A DNA stretch of 64,000 bases from Brevibacillus sp. SYP-B805 (GCF_011059135.1 NZ_JAALGD010000012.1:62001-126000); one strand, 5' to 3'. Shown: positions 42,693-52,446, counted from the stretch's first letter. The notes: generated from the sequence alone by a model not told the origin. Numbers and translations are program-made.

Positions 42693-43289
42693 CTAGATTT
42701 CGCGTCGGCCTTCCAACGCTTTGGAGAGGGTCACCTCGTCGGCATACTCCAAATCCCCGCCGACCGGCAGCCCGTGCGCAATGCGCGTAACGCGAATGCC
42801 AAACGGCTTGATCAGGCGGGAAATATACATGGCTGTCGCCTCCCCTTCGATATTGGGGTTGGTGGCGAGAATCACTTCTTTTACCTTTTCATCGCTTAAC
42901 CGCTTCAACAGATCGGGGATGCGGATATCCTCCGGCCCGATGCCATCCATCGGGGAAATGGCCCCCTGCAGGACATGGTAATACCCTTCGTACTCCCGGG
43001 TCTTCTCCATCGCCACCACATCCTTCGGCTCCTGTACGACGCAGATGGTGGAAGGGTCGCGCCGCTTGTCACGGCAGATGTGACAGGGATCGATATCCGT
43101 GATGTTGTTGCAGACGGAGCAGTAGTGGAGCTGCCGCTTGGCGTTGACCAGCGCTTTGGCCAGATCAAGCACATCGTCCTCTTTCATGTTGAGGACGTAA
43201 AACGCCAGCCGGCCCGCGGTTTTCGGGCCGATGCCCGGCAGTTTCATAAACCCTTCGATCAACTTCGATACCGGTTCCGGATAATACAT
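42693..43289 (-). CDS. recR: Recombination protein RecR
   Basis: 198 residues: helix-hairpin-helix ([20 protein letters not shown]), a C4 zinc finger ([16 protein letters not shown]) and a TOPRIM domain ([36 protein letters not shown]). It helps load RecA with RecO. The ATG at 43289 follows AAAGGAG. Last gene of dnaX-ebfC-recR. Confidence 0.97.
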   Translation of the reverse strand: MYYPEPVSKLIEGFMKLPGIGPKTAGRLAFYVLNMKEDDVLDLAKALVNAKRQLHYCSVCNNITDIDPCHICRDKRRDPSTICVVQEPKDVVAMEKTREYEGYYHVLQGAISPMDGIGPEDIRIPDLLKRLSDEKVKEVILATNPNIEGEATAMYISRLIKPFGIRVTRIAHGLPVGGDLEYADEVTLSKALEGRREI

Positions 43290-43328
43290 GGTTACACTGG
43301 CTCCTTTGGGCTGTTGCGTGCTGCCGTC

Positions 43329-43640
43329 CTAGAACAGACCGGGGATATTCATGCCTCCGGTAAAGCGTCCCATCTCTTTCGCCACCAGCTCGTCAACGCT
43401 GCGCAGCGCATCGTTCACCGCCGTCAGCACCAGATCCTGCAGCATCTCCGCATCTTCGGGATCAATCACTTCCGGTTTGATCGCGATGTCGAGAATCTGC
43501 TTGTGGCCGTTGGCTTTCACCACCACGGCGCCGCCGCCTGCAGAGCCTTCCACCACTTTCTCCTTCAGCGCTTCCTGGGTTCTTTGCATTTCTTCCTGCA
43601 TCTTTTTCACTTGTCTCATCATTTGCTGCATGTTTTTCAT
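43329..43640 (-). CDS. ebfC: Nucleoid-associated protein EbfC/YaaK
   Basis: 103 residues: [20 protein letters not shown] coiled coil, [41 protein letters not shown]. YbaB/EbfC proteins bind DNA as dimers. The ATG at 43640 follows GGAGG by 9 nt. Conserved place between dnaX and recR. Confidence 0.95.
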   Translation of the reverse strand: MKNMQQMMRQVKKMQEEMQRTQEALKEKVVEGSAGGGAVVVKANGHKQILDIAIKPEVIDPEDAEMLQDLVLTAVNDALRSVDELVAKEMGRFTGGMNIPGLF

Positions 43641-43662
43641 TTTGACAGTCCTCCTTGTTTCG

Positions 43663-45384
43663 TCACTCTTTGACTTCCAGCAGCTGTTCGCCAACCAGCT
43701 TGAGCGCTTCCGCGATCAGCGGGTCCTGCTCCTCCGTCTCGGCCGGCGCTGCCGCCGACCCGCCCTCGCCTTTTTGCGCTTCCACGCTTTGCCATTCTTC
43801 TTCCATCACGGACAACAGGGCCAGCTGTTTGCCCGTCACCGTCTGGATCGCCCGCTCCACGACGCTCTTCAGTTCCGGCTCCATCGTCTTGTCGCGGTGA
43901 ATGGAGCTGGTGAAAGCCACCAGCAAGGTCGAAGGGCTGGCCGCCACCGGCTGGCCGGCGACCAACCAGGCCTGATACTGGATTTTCACCTTCTTGACTT
44001 CGGCCAGGATCTGGCTCCACGCGCCGCGGATCTTCTGGGTCAAGGCTTCATCATACCCGCGCACCGCTTCGCGCAGCTTGGCAGCCGATACCCGCGATCC
44101 GCCGTTTCCGCCCCCTGCCGCTGCGGCACGGCGCGGTTCACGCGGCTTGGGTTCGCTGCCGGCAGCCGCTGTCGTGGCCTGCGGGAGCGCTCCCTGCCCC
44201 TGCAGAACCTGCTGCAGCTTCTCCTCCAGCGCCCGGATGCGCCCGGTCAGCGCGGCCAACTCGTCGGCGCTTGCCACCTGGCCGGCGCTCTCCGCCTTCT
44301 GCGGCAGCTGGCACAGCTTCACCAGCGTCAGTTCCACCAGCACCCGCGCATGGGTGGACCATTTCAGCTGCGTCAGCGCCTGGTTCAGCACCTCGATGAT
44401 CTCATACAAGGCGGGCAGCGAATACTGCCCCGCCACTCCCGCAAACTGCTCGTCAACCAGCGTGCGCTCCACGATCTCCTGCAGCTTGGGCGCCGTCTTC
44501 AACAGCAGCATGTCGCGGTAGTAATACAGGAAGTCCTGCAGGAAATGCTCAGGGTCTTTCCCCTGCACCATCACCTGATCGAACGCTTCCATCACGCCCG
44601 CCACATCGCCAGCGGCAACCAGCTTGGCCAGCGCGGAAAAGTAGGTCTGGGTGACGGTTCCGGTAATCTGCATGATGTCGGCTGCGGTGATCGTCCGGCC
44701 GCTGTAGCTGATCGCCTGATCCAGGAGGCTCAGGGCATCGCGCATGCCTCCCTCCGCCATCTTGGCAACCAGCTGCAGGGCCTGCGCCTCCGCCTCCACC
44801 CCGTGGGCCGTACAGATCTGCTGCAAGCGGGCCACCATCTCCGCCAGCGGAATCCGGTGAAAATCAAAGCGCTGACACCGGGAGATGATTGTGGCCGGCA
44901 GCTTGTGCGGCTCCGTCGTCGCCAGGATGAAGAGGACATGCGACGGCGGCTCCTCCAGCGTTTTCAACAGCGCGTTGAAAGCCTCCGTGGTCAGCATATG
45001 CACTTCGTCGATAATATACACTTTGTATTTGACATCGCTTGGCGCGAACTTCACCTTGTCGCGAATGTCGCGGATTTCTTCCACTCCGCGGTTGGAGGCC
45101 GCGTCGATCTCCAGCACATCGGTCACCGCGCCCTCGGTGATGGCCGCGCAGGTTTGGCATGCGTTGCACGGTTCCCCGTCCTGCGGCTGTTCGCAGTTGA
45201 CCGCCTTGGCCATGATCTTGGCCGCGCTGGTTTTTCCGGTTCCCCGCGGTCCGTTAAACAGATAGGCATGGGAAAGCCGTCCTTCGCGAAGCGCATTGCG
45301 CAGGGTCGTCGTCACATGCTCCTGCCCCACGATGTCGCCGAAGGTTTGTGGCCGCCATACGCGATATAACGCTGTATAAGCCAT
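43663..45384 (-). CDS. dnaX: DNA polymerase III gamma/tau subunit
   Basis: 573 residues. AAA+ module: [20 protein letters not shown], zinc knuckle ([16 protein letters not shown]), [27 protein letters not shown]. Domain III and a Gly/Ala-rich tail with a tau-type C-terminus follow. No obvious frameshift site was searched for exhaustively. The ATG at 45384 follows GGGGAG. Start of dnaX-ebfC-recR. Confidence 0.96.
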   Translation of the reverse strand: MAYTALYRVWRPQTFGDIVGQEHVTTTLRNALREGRLSHAYLFNGPRGTGKTSAAKIMAKAVNCEQPQDGEPCNACQTCAAITEGAVTDVLEIDAASNRGVEEIRDIRDKVKFAPSDVKYKVYIIDEVHMLTTEAFNALLKTLEEPPSHVLFILATTEPHKLPATIISRCQRFDFHRIPLAEMVARLQQICTAHGVEAEAQALQLVAKMAEGGMRDALSLLDQAISYSGRTITAADIMQITGTVTQTYFSALAKLVAAGDVAGVMEAFDQVMVQGKDPEHFLQDFLYYYRDMLLLKTAPKLQEIVERTLVDEQFAGVAGQYSLPALYEIIEVLNQALTQLKWSTHARVLVELTLVKLCQLPQKAESAGQVASADELAALTGRIRALEEKLQQVLQGQGALPQATTAAAGSEPKPREPRRAAAAGGGNGGSRVSAAKLREAVRGYDEALTQKIRGAWSQILAEVKKVKIQYQAWLVAGQPVAASPSTLLVAFTSSIHRDKTMEPELKSVVERAIQTVTGKQLALLSVMEEEWQSVEAQKGEGGSAAAPAETEEQDPLIAEALKLVGEQLLEVKE

Positions 45385-45422
45385 TCCGCTGCACTCCCCA
45401 TCGAACTGTCCATATCCTATAC

Positions 45423-45450
45423 ATTATACAATAGGAGGGCTCTTTACAAA
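45423..45450 (-). promoter_or_regulatory. dnaX promoter
   Basis: TTTGTA (45445-45450), 16 bp, TATAAT (45423-45428) on the minus strand, 38 bp before the dnaX start. Confidence 0.6.
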
Positions 45451-45466
45451 AGGAGAGCCGGGAAGG

Positions 45467-45501
45467 CAAATAAGACGGATCTTGAACACCGATCCCGGTC
45501 T
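45467..45501 (-). terminator. Probable terminator of the PAS kinase gene
   Basis: AGACGGATC (45473-45481) pairs with GATCCCGGTCT (45491-45501) with a 2-nt bulge; TATTTG follows on the minus strand. Weak T-run. Confidence 0.5.
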
Positions 45502-45535
45502 CCGCGATCCGCCGCTGTCGGTCGTAATCCAAACA

Positions 45536-46963
45536 CTAGACAAAAGGGAGCAGAATGTGAAACGTGGTGCCGAATCCTTTGGACGACACGCGGATCTGGC
45601 CGCCGATATCATGGATGATCTTCTGGCAGACGGAGAGTCCCAGCCCGGTTCCCTCTTCCTTTGTTGTGTAGAATGGATCAAAAATTTTGTCAATTACATA
45701 GGGGGGGATTCCCGGCCCCGTGTCGTGGATGTCGATGCTGAGCCGCTCGCCGTCGTCCGTGATATGGTGGGTGATCTGCAGTATCCCTTCGTTTCCCATC
45801 GCCTCAATGCCGTTTTTGCAGATATTGAGAAAAACCTGCTTCAACAGTTCCGAGTCGCCCACCACATTGGGCAGCTGCCCCCGGGAGTCGAACCTTACCT
45901 CGATGCCGTGCAGGATGGCCTGGCTCTCCACTATCGGCATCAACTCCTCAAAGGCAAGGTTCAAATCAACCAAGGAATACTGCACATCCCGCGGCTTGCT
46001 GAGCAGCAGAAACTCATTGACCAGGGAATTGATCCGGTTGATCTCGGTCAGCATGATCTCCGTGTACGATTTTTCCCGATCCATGCCCATGTCGGTAAAG
46101 AGCTGGGAGAACATCTGCAGGAACCCTTTGATGGAGGTCAGCGGATTGCGGATCTCATGGGCGGTGCCGGCGGCGATCTGGCCGATCATGGCCAGCCGTT
46201 CGTTGCGTTCGATCTTCTGTTCAATGGAGCGCAGATTGGTAATATCTTTAAACAGAACGAACGCCCCCAGCGTTTCGCCGCTCTCGTCCTGCAGCGTCCC
46301 GGCATCCACCAGCAGTTCGAAGCGCTGGTTGTTGTAGGACCAGTACATCGGTTTGCTTTGCAGTTTCACGCCTTTCAACAGGTCGCGCTGAATCAGCCGG
46401 TGTTCCTCGGGCACGCCGGCAAAAACCTGATCGATATGTTTATTGAGAACCTGCGCGCGCTCCGCACCCAGCAATTTGCACGCCAGCTGGCTGATTTCGA
46501 CGATGTGCCCTTCCCCATCGACGATCACCATCCCCAGGCTGGTATCATTGCTGAGCTTCTGTATAAGCCGAAGCGGCAGCGGGTAGCGCATATCCCTGTT
46601 CAGCTGGAACAGATGGATCATATACTGCGCCTCTTCCGCCTGATACAGGATCATGGCCGTGCTTTTTCCGCTCTTTCCCTGTTTGCTGCGCCACTCCACC
46701 TCGGCGGGCACAACCTTCTGCCGCTCTTTTTCCAATATATTCCGGTAAAACTGTTCCATCGTCCCTTTATAGGGAAGAATCAGATGAAAGGGCTGGCCGA
46801 GGATCTCTTCCCGTGCATACCCTGTCACCCGCAGCAGGATTTCATTCACTTCCAGTATGGTACCTGTTCGATCAACCAGGAAAACGGCATTGGGTAGTTG
46901 TTGCATAAACTGCTGCAACCGTTTCGGCGAACCGGAGAGTTGCAAGGAAAACGTTTCCTCCAC
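45536..46963 (-). CDS. PAS-domain sensor histidine kinase
   Basis: 475 residues, soluble (no membrane helix). PAS 1 (about 15-110, AVFLVDRTGTILEVNEILLR), PAS 2 (about 135-245, GMVIVDGEGHIVEISQLACK), HisKA with AAGTAHEIRNPLTSIKGFLQ, and HATPase (NICKNGIEAMGNEG, HDTGPGIPPYVIDKIFDPFY, GTGLGLSV). The H-box and layout resemble Bacillus sporulation kinases (KinA/KinE class), so a Spo0F target is possible; no response regulator adjoins. The GTG at 46963 has GGGGGG 6 nt upstream, better than the ATG at 46978. It sits between the SRP RNA and dnaX, which adjoin in B. subtilis. Confidence 0.88.
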   Translation of the reverse strand: MEETFSLQLSGSPKRLQQFMQQLPNAVFLVDRTGTILEVNEILLRVTGYAREEILGQPFHLILPYKGTMEQFYRNILEKERQKVVPAEVEWRSKQGKSGKSTAMILYQAEEAQYMIHLFQLNRDMRYPLPLRLIQKLSNDTSLGMVIVDGEGHIVEISQLACKLLGAERAQVLNKHIDQVFAGVPEEHRLIQRDLLKGVKLQSKPMYWSYNNQRFELLVDAGTLQDESGETLGAFVLFKDITNLRSIEQKIERNERLAMIGQIAAGTAHEIRNPLTSIKGFLQMFSQLFTDMGMDREKSYTEIMLTEINRINSLVNEFLLLSKPRDVQYSLVDLNLAFEELMPIVESQAILHGIEVRFDSRGQLPNVVGDSELLKQVFLNICKNGIEAMGNEGILQITHHITDDGERLSIDIHDTGPGIPPYVIDKIFDPFYTTKEEGTGLGLSVCQKIIHDIGGQIRVSSKGFGTTFHILLPFV

Positions 46964-47110
46964 TGTCGTTCCCCCCATCTATGATTCTCGTGAACAGATG
47001 TTACGGGTAAATTCGCTAGAGGAGAGGCGATGCCCTGCCTTGTCCGGTTCGTTGACAGGTAAAATGTTTCGCCATAATCCGGCAGAATGTTACAAACGGG
47101 AAAGAAAGAG

Positions 47111-47146
47111 AAAAAAGCGGCACACCGACCATTCTCGGCATGCCGC
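47111..47146 (-). terminator. SRP RNA terminator
   Basis: GCGGCACACCGA (47117-47128) pairs with TCGGCATGCCGC (47135-47146), two G-U pairs; TTTTTT follows on the minus strand. Confidence 0.9.
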
Positions 47147-47176
47147 TTGGTTCAATCCGTATATGTATGAGAGCAG

Positions 47177-47296
47177 GGTGGCGGCTGGGGATCAGGCTTC
47201 CCTGCGGCACACACGAATGACCACTTATGGCTGCTTCCTCCCGGACCTGACCAGATTCGCGGGTTCGTGTTGCACAGGACCCAATCCGTCGCCACC
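47177..47296 (-). ncRNA. ffs: Signal recognition particle RNA (4.5S-like core)
   Basis: The minus strand contains AGGTCCGGGAGGAAGCAGC (47230-47248), the conserved SRP domain IV, and later GTGTGCCGCAGGG, the opposite side of the helix. The terminal helix is GGTGGCG (47290-47296) with CGCCACC (47177-47183), giving about 120 nt. The primary transcript probably runs from about 47320 to the terminator at 47111. No Alu-domain pairing like that of the 270-nt B. subtilis scRNA was found. The RNA binds Ffh for co-translational targeting. Confidence 0.9.
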
Positions 47297-47325
47297 ATGG
47301 CAATCCCTTGCGAGACTGCCTATCT

Positions 47326-47354
47326 AGCATAGCAAAGAAAATCCCGCCCTGCAA
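47326..47354 (-). promoter_or_regulatory. SRP RNA promoter
   Basis: TTGCAG (47349-47354), 17 bp, TATGCT (47326-47331) on the minus strand. Between this and the CocE-like gene (47355-47498) there is one perfect palindrome, ATTGCCCGGGCAAT, and a GACACG/CGTGTC pair, perhaps the terminator of the upstream gene. Confidence 0.75.
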
Positions 47355-47498
47355 GTCATAATCCTCACCAACGGAGGAAAGGTTCCCCTTTGCCAGCATC
47401 ATTCACACAGGGAAAGACCAGGAGCTTTGGTCAAGCACAATTGCCCGGGCAATATCGACACGCTGCCCAATCATCCGCAACAGAAAACGTGTCGGGGT

Positions 47499-49178
47499 CT
47501 AGCGCGGAATCAACGGCAGAACGATTGCCGACGGATGATCCGGATCGTGGAAAATGACCTGTTCGGCCACCGCCATCTCGGCGGACTGCCCGAGCGGCGC
47601 ACCCGTGTTGAGGTTCCGGTCATATTTGGGAAAGGCGCTGGAAGCGATCTCCACGCGAATGCGATGTCCTTTTTTGAAGAGATGGGACGTATTCCAGCAA
47701 TCGATCTCATATTTGTAAATGCGCCCCGGCTCGATCAAGGACGGCCGGTCCATCCCCTCCCGGAAGCGGGCCCGCACCATGCCGTCCGTCAGCCGTTGGG
47801 CATAACCGTTCGGCCAGACATCCAGCAGCTTCACCATAAAATCGGTGTCGACCGCGCTGGAGGCGGCATACAGCTCCATTTTGATCGGGCCCGTCACTTC
47901 CACCTCTTCCGGCAGCGGCTCGGTGCTGTAGACAAGCACATCATCCCGCCGTTCGATCGCCGCATAATCATCCGGCCCGCCGATCTGCGAAGAAGTCATA
48001 TCGGTGATGAAAGGCACCGGATTGGCTGGATCGTATGTATACCGGTCCGCGTCTGCTTCGCCGCCGGATGCCGGCAGCTCCGTCGACAACCAGCCGTCTC
48101 CGAAGCGGCTGTTGGCGCGTCCCTGGCTGTGCAGATAGAACCGGGTCCATTCCGTGCGGGCCAGCGGCCACTCCTGCTCGTCGCGCCACCGGTTCTCCCC
48201 CATCACGAAAATGCGCACAGGCGGCTCCTGCATGATCCCGTTGTCCATCCCTTTCAGCCAATAATCGAACCAGCGCCGCTGGTACCCTTTCAGGTCGATG
48301 AGCGACTGCGGCCCGAAGTCAATGTCGCCGATTTTGGCGGAGGTATTGATCTGGTGCGTCCACGGGCCCATCAGCAGCTTCTGGCTGCGCCGCGCCTTTT
48401 CGCTGGCCGCTTCCCGGGTCATTTTGGCAAAATTGAGCGGCGTTCCCACCTGTTCGTCATCATACCAGCCGGAGATATGCAGCACCGGGAGATCGATCTG
48501 GTCGAACTTGTCCTGATAACAGATGCGTTTCCACCAATCGTCCAGATACGGGTGCTCCAACTCCTCGCGCCACACGGCGGAAGGCTTGCCGGTCAGCTCA
48601 TCCATGGTGGCGAGCGGCAGATGCCAATAGATCGATTCCCAATCGATCACATCGACGTTTTGCATCACCCGTCCGCTGGTCATGTACAGCCAGCAGAGAT
48701 GGTGCGGCGTCGGCACGCCCGTCGGCCACTCCACAAACGGATCGGACGGCGTCACCGCACAGATCATCGCCCGCAAATGGGGCGGCTTGGTCAGGGCCGT
48801 CAACCACTGAATGCGGGCCAGATAGGAGCCGCCCATCGTTCCCACATCGCCGGTGCACCACGGCTGTGCAGCGGCCCATTCAATACAGTCGTATCCATCT
48901 TGCGCTTCGTTGAAGTACGGCACGAACTCCCCGTCGGAATCGCAGCGCCCCCGCACGTCGACATATACCACGGCGTATCCGTAAGAAGCGTAATAGCTGC
49001 CGTTCTCGTGGGCGGCCTTCGTATTTTTCATGTACGGGGTACGCACCACAATGGCCGGATACCGCCCGTCCGCTTTCGGCCGGTACACGTCGGCCGAGAG
49101 CGTCACCCCGTCGCGCATGGGAATCCGGATGTTCCGTTCGATGCGAATCTCCTGGGTAGCTGTGTCAGGCGAGGTCAT
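47499..49178 (-). CDS. CocE/NonD-family hydrolase (X-Pro dipeptidyl-peptidase S15 type)
   Basis: 559 residues. Alpha/beta-hydrolase start RIPMRDGVTLSADVYRPK, nucleophile in GTMGGSYLARIQW (Ser), acid in HISGWYDDE, and His in GPWTHQ. The C-terminal jelly-roll domain (about 320-559) ends with FKKGHRIRVEIASSAFPKYD. Relatives cleave esters, beta-lactam precursors or X-Pro peptides; no signal peptide, so it acts in the cytoplasm. The ATG at 49178 follows GGAGG and overlaps the HD gene end by 14 bp. Confidence 0.9.
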   Translation of the reverse strand: MTSPDTATQEIRIERNIRIPMRDGVTLSADVYRPKADGRYPAIVVRTPYMKNTKAAHENGSYYASYGYAVVYVDVRGRCDSDGEFVPYFNEAQDGYDCIEWAAAQPWCTGDVGTMGGSYLARIQWLTALTKPPHLRAMICAVTPSDPFVEWPTGVPTPHHLCWLYMTSGRVMQNVDVIDWESIYWHLPLATMDELTGKPSAVWREELEHPYLDDWWKRICYQDKFDQIDLPVLHISGWYDDEQVGTPLNFAKMTREAASEKARRSQKLLMGPWTHQINTSAKIGDIDFGPQSLIDLKGYQRRWFDYWLKGMDNGIMQEPPVRIFVMGENRWRDEQEWPLARTEWTRFYLHSQGRANSRFGDGWLSTELPASGGEADADRYTYDPANPVPFITDMTSSQIGGPDDYAAIERRDDVLVYSTEPLPEEVEVTGPIKMELYAASSAVDTDFMVKLLDVWPNGYAQRLTDGMVRARFREGMDRPSLIEPGRIYKYEIDCWNTSHLFKKGHRIRVEIASSAFPKYDRNLNTGAPLGQSAEMAVAEQVIFHDPDHPSAIVLPLIPR

Positions 49179-49797
49179 GAGCTGCTCCTCCTTTCACCAG
49201 GTCATGGTAGGCTTCGATCAACCAGGGATGAACCACCTTCAGCGTATCCCGTCTCTCCCACAGGTAATGTAGATAGGCAAAGGCCGCGTGCCTAAGCGAA
49301 ATGTCCAGTCCTTTCTTCACCTCGTTCAGATAGGGCGGTGTCCCGGGCTGATCCCACGACACCTTATCCGCCACAAACAGCATCAGATCAAGCGGCGCCG
49401 CGTTTGCCTTCAAGGTGGTATGGCATTCAATCGCGCTCAGGACCGCCTCCTCTTCCACGCCGAATATCTCCCGGGCCATCACCTTGGACAGCTTCTGATG
49501 CACGATCATCGGAAACGCTTCTTCCTCGGGCAGCACCTCCAAGCCAAGCCGCCGTGCGGCCTCGATGCGCCCGTGATTGGGAATCACGTCGCTGATATCA
49601 TGCAGGTAGCCCGCCGCTTTGGCGAGCACGGGATCATGGCCCCACCGCAGCGCAAGCGCCTCGGCCTCCAGCGCCACACGCCGGCAATGCTCTGCGGTTT
49701 CCGAACGTCCATGCCGCTCCAAAAAACGGCGCATATCCTCTTCCAAATTGCCCGTCCGTACAAATCCGTCCACGAATGGCCGGAATACGTCATGCAA
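49165..49797 (-). CDS. HD-domain hydrolase (YqeK-like)
   Basis: 210 residues with HD-domain metal ligands: AEHCRRVALEAEAL, AGYLHDISDVIPNH, IVHQKLSKVMARE, ECHTTLKANAAPLDLMLFVADKVS. YqeK enzymes split Ap4A symmetrically; this protein is similar but the exact substrate is not proven. The TTG at 49797 has GGAGG 8 nt upstream; the ATG at 49812 overlaps that ribosome site. It is followed by the CocE-like gene with a 14-bp overlap. Confidence 0.8.
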   Translation of the reverse strand: MHDVFRPFVDGFVRTGNLEEDMRRFLERHGRSETAEHCRRVALEAEALALRWGHDPVLAKAAGYLHDISDVIPNHGRIEAARRLGLEVLPEEEAFPMIVHQKLSKVMAREIFGVEEEAVLSAIECHTTLKANAAPLDLMLFVADKVSWDQPGTPPYLNEVKKGLDISLRHAAFAYLHYLWERRDTLKVVHPWLIEAYHDLVKGGAAHDLA

Positions 49798-49844
49798 AGA
49801 GCCCACCTCCATTCGTCTGAATTTTATCACGAATTGCCCCTTTT

Positions 49845-49879
49845 CAAAATATTAGGCACCGGAAAAACCTCCGGTGCCT
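49845..49879 (-). terminator. Terminator of the sugar ABC operon
   Basis: AGGCACCGG (49854-49862) and CCGGTGCCT (49871-49879) form a perfect stem; AATATTTTG follows on the minus strand. Confidence 0.8.
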
Positions 49880-49938
49880 GCAGTTGTTTCCGCCACTGTC
49901 CGCTGCAATCGTCGATCCGCAGATTCCATGCCAATCCG

Positions 49939-50910
49939 TCAGTTTTCCCTTTTCTGCAGGAGGACAGCGATAATGATGATGCATCCTTTCACCAATCCCT
50001 GCAGATATGGAGAGACGTTCATCAGGTTGATCATGTTGTTTAATACACCGAGAATCAAGACCCCAAACAAGGTGCCGAGAATACTTCCCTTGCCGCCGGA
50101 TAATCTCGTTCCCCCGATTACGACCGCCGCAATCGCGTCCAATTCATAGCTGATCCCCGAGCTGGAGGAAGAAATGGAATTCAAGCGGGAGGATTCAATC
50201 ACCGCAGAAATGCCTACCAGCAGCCCGCACAGGGTATACGCCGCCATTTTCACGCGATTGACTTGAATGGCAGAAAGGAGGGCCGCTTTCTCATTGCTTC
50301 CGATGGCATACACATGGCGCCCGAAGCGTGTCTTTTTCATGATGGTATAAATCACAAGGACTGCCGCAAAGAACAGGTAAACGGGATACGAAATCCCCAG
50401 GAGTTCACCGTTGGCAATTTGGGTGAAGCCGTCCACCTTTCCGGTTGAGCTGCCGCCATCCGCAAAGTACAGCGCGATCGAGCGGGCGCTTGCCATCATG
50501 CCGAGGGTCACGATAAACGGAGCGATTTTTCCCTTCGTGATCAGGGTGCCATTCACGGCGCCAATCAGCATCGCGCACAGGATGGTCGTCGCCACCCCCA
50601 TGAATATGCTTCCCGTATGGTTCATGACGGCGATCCCGGCTGCGCCGGAAAGAGCCAGCGAGGCCCCGACCGAGAGATCAAAGCCACCGGATAAGATGAC
50701 GATCGTTTGACCAAGGGCGATGATTCCGATGATCGCCACCTGCCGAAGAATGTTGATCAGGTTTCCGGAGGTGAAGAAGTTTTCATGGACAAAGGCCGCG
50801 ATTACTATCAAGATAGAGAAGGCAATGATGACACTGTATTGTTCCCATAAGCGTTTGATGTTGATCGATCTCTTAGGCAGTGTCTGCTTGTGATTTGGCA
50901 CCGGTTGCAT
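49939..50910 (-). CDS. Ribose-type ABC transporter permease
   Basis: 323 residues, about ten membrane helices, with the RbsC-family motifs GQTIVILSGGFDLSVGASLA, GKIAPFIVTLGMMASARSIA and the coupling-loop region AVVIGGTRLSGGKGS. It forms the membrane channel with the ATPase whose gene it overlaps by 38 bp, so translation is coupled. Last gene of the operon. Substrate unknown. Confidence 0.93.
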   Translation of the reverse strand: MQPVPNHKQTLPKRSINIKRLWEQYSVIIAFSILIVIAAFVHENFFTSGNLINILRQVAIIGIIALGQTIVILSGGFDLSVGASLALSGAAGIAVMNHTGSIFMGVATTILCAMLIGAVNGTLITKGKIAPFIVTLGMMASARSIALYFADGGSSTGKVDGFTQIANGELLGISYPVYLFFAAVLVIYTIMKKTRFGRHVYAIGSNEKAALLSAIQVNRVKMAAYTLCGLLVGISAVIESSRLNSISSSSSGISYELDAIAAVVIGGTRLSGGKGSILGTLFGVLILGVLNNMINLMNVSPYLQGLVKGCIIIIAVLLQKREN

Positions 50911-52378
50911 ACATCATGATCCTCCCTTCCGTCGCTTCCTCCCTGTCGAGGATCGCGGTCACGCGCCCCTGATACATCACCACGACGCGGTCGCAAAGCT
51001 TTTGGATTTCCGGTATTTCCGATGAGAGAACAATAAAGGACTTCCCTTTTTCCGCCAGCTCCAGGATGAGCTGATAGATTTCACTTTTGGCCCCGACATC
51101 GACCCCCTGCGTCGGGTTATCCAGGATGATGATATCGGCGTCCGCTTCCAGCCATTTGGCAAGGATCACCTTCTGCTGGTTGCCGCCGCTCAGGCTGGTA
51201 ATGGGGAGTTCGGGGTTGCCCGCTTTGATATTGATTTGTTCTCGATACGCCTGGAATTTCTCCCTCTCCCTCTTTCTCTCTATGAACCCGAATCGCAGCA
51301 CTTTTCCCAGGGAAGCTAGCGTGAAGTTCTCCAGAATGCTCATATCCTTGATGATGGCACTTTCCTTGCGATTTTTCGGCACGAAGCCAAGCCCGCTGGC
51401 TAAAGCCTGTTTCGGATGCCGGATGACCGCTGTCCTGCCCTTGATCCATACCTCTCCTGCCGTTTTCGGCCGGTATCCGAATAACGCTTCCATCAGTTCG
51501 GAATGTCCCGCACCGGAGAGACCGGTAAATCCCAGAATTTCTCCTTTGCGCAGGGTAAACCGAATGTCATGGAAGGCCCCGCCATGCAGGCCGTTTGCTT
51601 CCAAGACAACCTCCCCCAGGGCTCTGGGCCGGTAAACCTGCTGCTTTAAAACCTCCTTGCCGACCATGGCCTGGGCAATTTTCTCCTCGTCGGTATCGGC
51701 GATGCGGCCCGTGGAAGACAGCTCACCGTCACGAAGAACGGTGTAGCGGTCACAGAATTGGATCACCTCTTGCAGTTTGTGGGAAATGAAAATGATGGAA
51801 ACGCCTTTGCTCCTGAGCGTCCGCATCACGTGAAAAATATGCTGGATTTCCCTGTCGGTCAGAGATGTCGTCGGTTCATCCATGATGATGATGTTGGACT
51901 CGTTCAGCAGCGATTTGGCGATTTCAATCACCTGTTTCAGAGATGCGTCCAGCTTCCCGACGATGGCTTCCGGATCGAGTTGCACGCCAAGCATATCCAG
52001 GATGCGGCGGGTCTCCTGAATCATCCGCTTCGCATCAACGAACCCGTACGCGGAGACCATTTCGGAGCCCAGAAACAGATTTTCGTAAACGGTCATATCG
52101 GGGATGAGGTTCAATTCCTGATGGATAAAACTGATGCCACATCGTTTGGAATCCTGCGGACTGGAAATGCGGACCGGCCTGCCATCCATCCAGATCTCCC
52201 CTGCATCAGCCGGAATCACGCCCCCCAGAATATTCATCAGGGTACTTTTCCCCGCACCATTCTCACCCAGGAGCGCGTGGATCTCTCCCTCATTCACGGA
52301 GAAATCCACGCCCTTCAGCGCTTGTACCCCGCCAAACGACTTTGTTATGCCTTTCATTTCCAGCCGGATGCGGCTCAT
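50873..52378 (-). CDS. Ribose-type ABC transporter ATPase (two nucleotide-binding domains)
   Basis: 501 residues. First domain: LLGENGAGKSTLM, Q-loop FIHQELNL, KLDASLKQVIEIAKSL, IIMDEPTTSL. Second: GFTGLSGAGHSELMEALFGY (Walker A without the Lys, usual in this family), ITSLSGGNQQKVILAKWL, ILDNPTQGVDVGAK. The ATG at 52378 has AAGGAGG 7 nt upstream. It energises the permease downstream. Confidence 0.95.
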   Translation of the reverse strand: MSRIRLEMKGITKSFGGVQALKGVDFSVNEGEIHALLGENGAGKSTLMNILGGVIPADAGEIWMDGRPVRISSPQDSKRCGISFIHQELNLIPDMTVYENLFLGSEMVSAYGFVDAKRMIQETRRILDMLGVQLDPEAIVGKLDASLKQVIEIAKSLLNESNIIIMDEPTTSLTDREIQHIFHVMRTLRSKGVSIIFISHKLQEVIQFCDRYTVLRDGELSSTGRIADTDEEKIAQAMVGKEVLKQQVYRPRALGEVVLEANGLHGGAFHDIRFTLRKGEILGFTGLSGAGHSELMEALFGYRPKTAGEVWIKGRTAVIRHPKQALASGLGFVPKNRKESAIIKDMSILENFTLASLGKVLRFGFIERKREREKFQAYREQINIKAGNPELPITSLSGGNQQKVILAKWLEADADIIILDNPTQGVDVGAKSEIYQLILELAEKGKSFIVLSSEIPEIQKLCDRVVVMYQGRVTAILDREEATEGRIMMYATGAKSQADTA

Positions 52379-52404
52379 GCTGCGACCTCCTTCCGCACTG
52401 AATC

Positions 52405-52438
52405 CGGTAAAAGGGGCAAGCGGGATGCTTGCCCCTTT
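52405..52438 (-). terminator. Intra-operon hairpin between lipoprotein and ATPase genes
   Basis: AAAGGGGCAAGC (52410-52421) and GCTTGCCCCTTT (52427-52438) pair perfectly over 12 bp with a 5-nt loop; TTTTACC follows. In such operons a leaky terminator here keeps the binding protein in excess over the membrane parts. Confidence 0.75.
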
Positions 52439-52446
52439 CAAATTTC

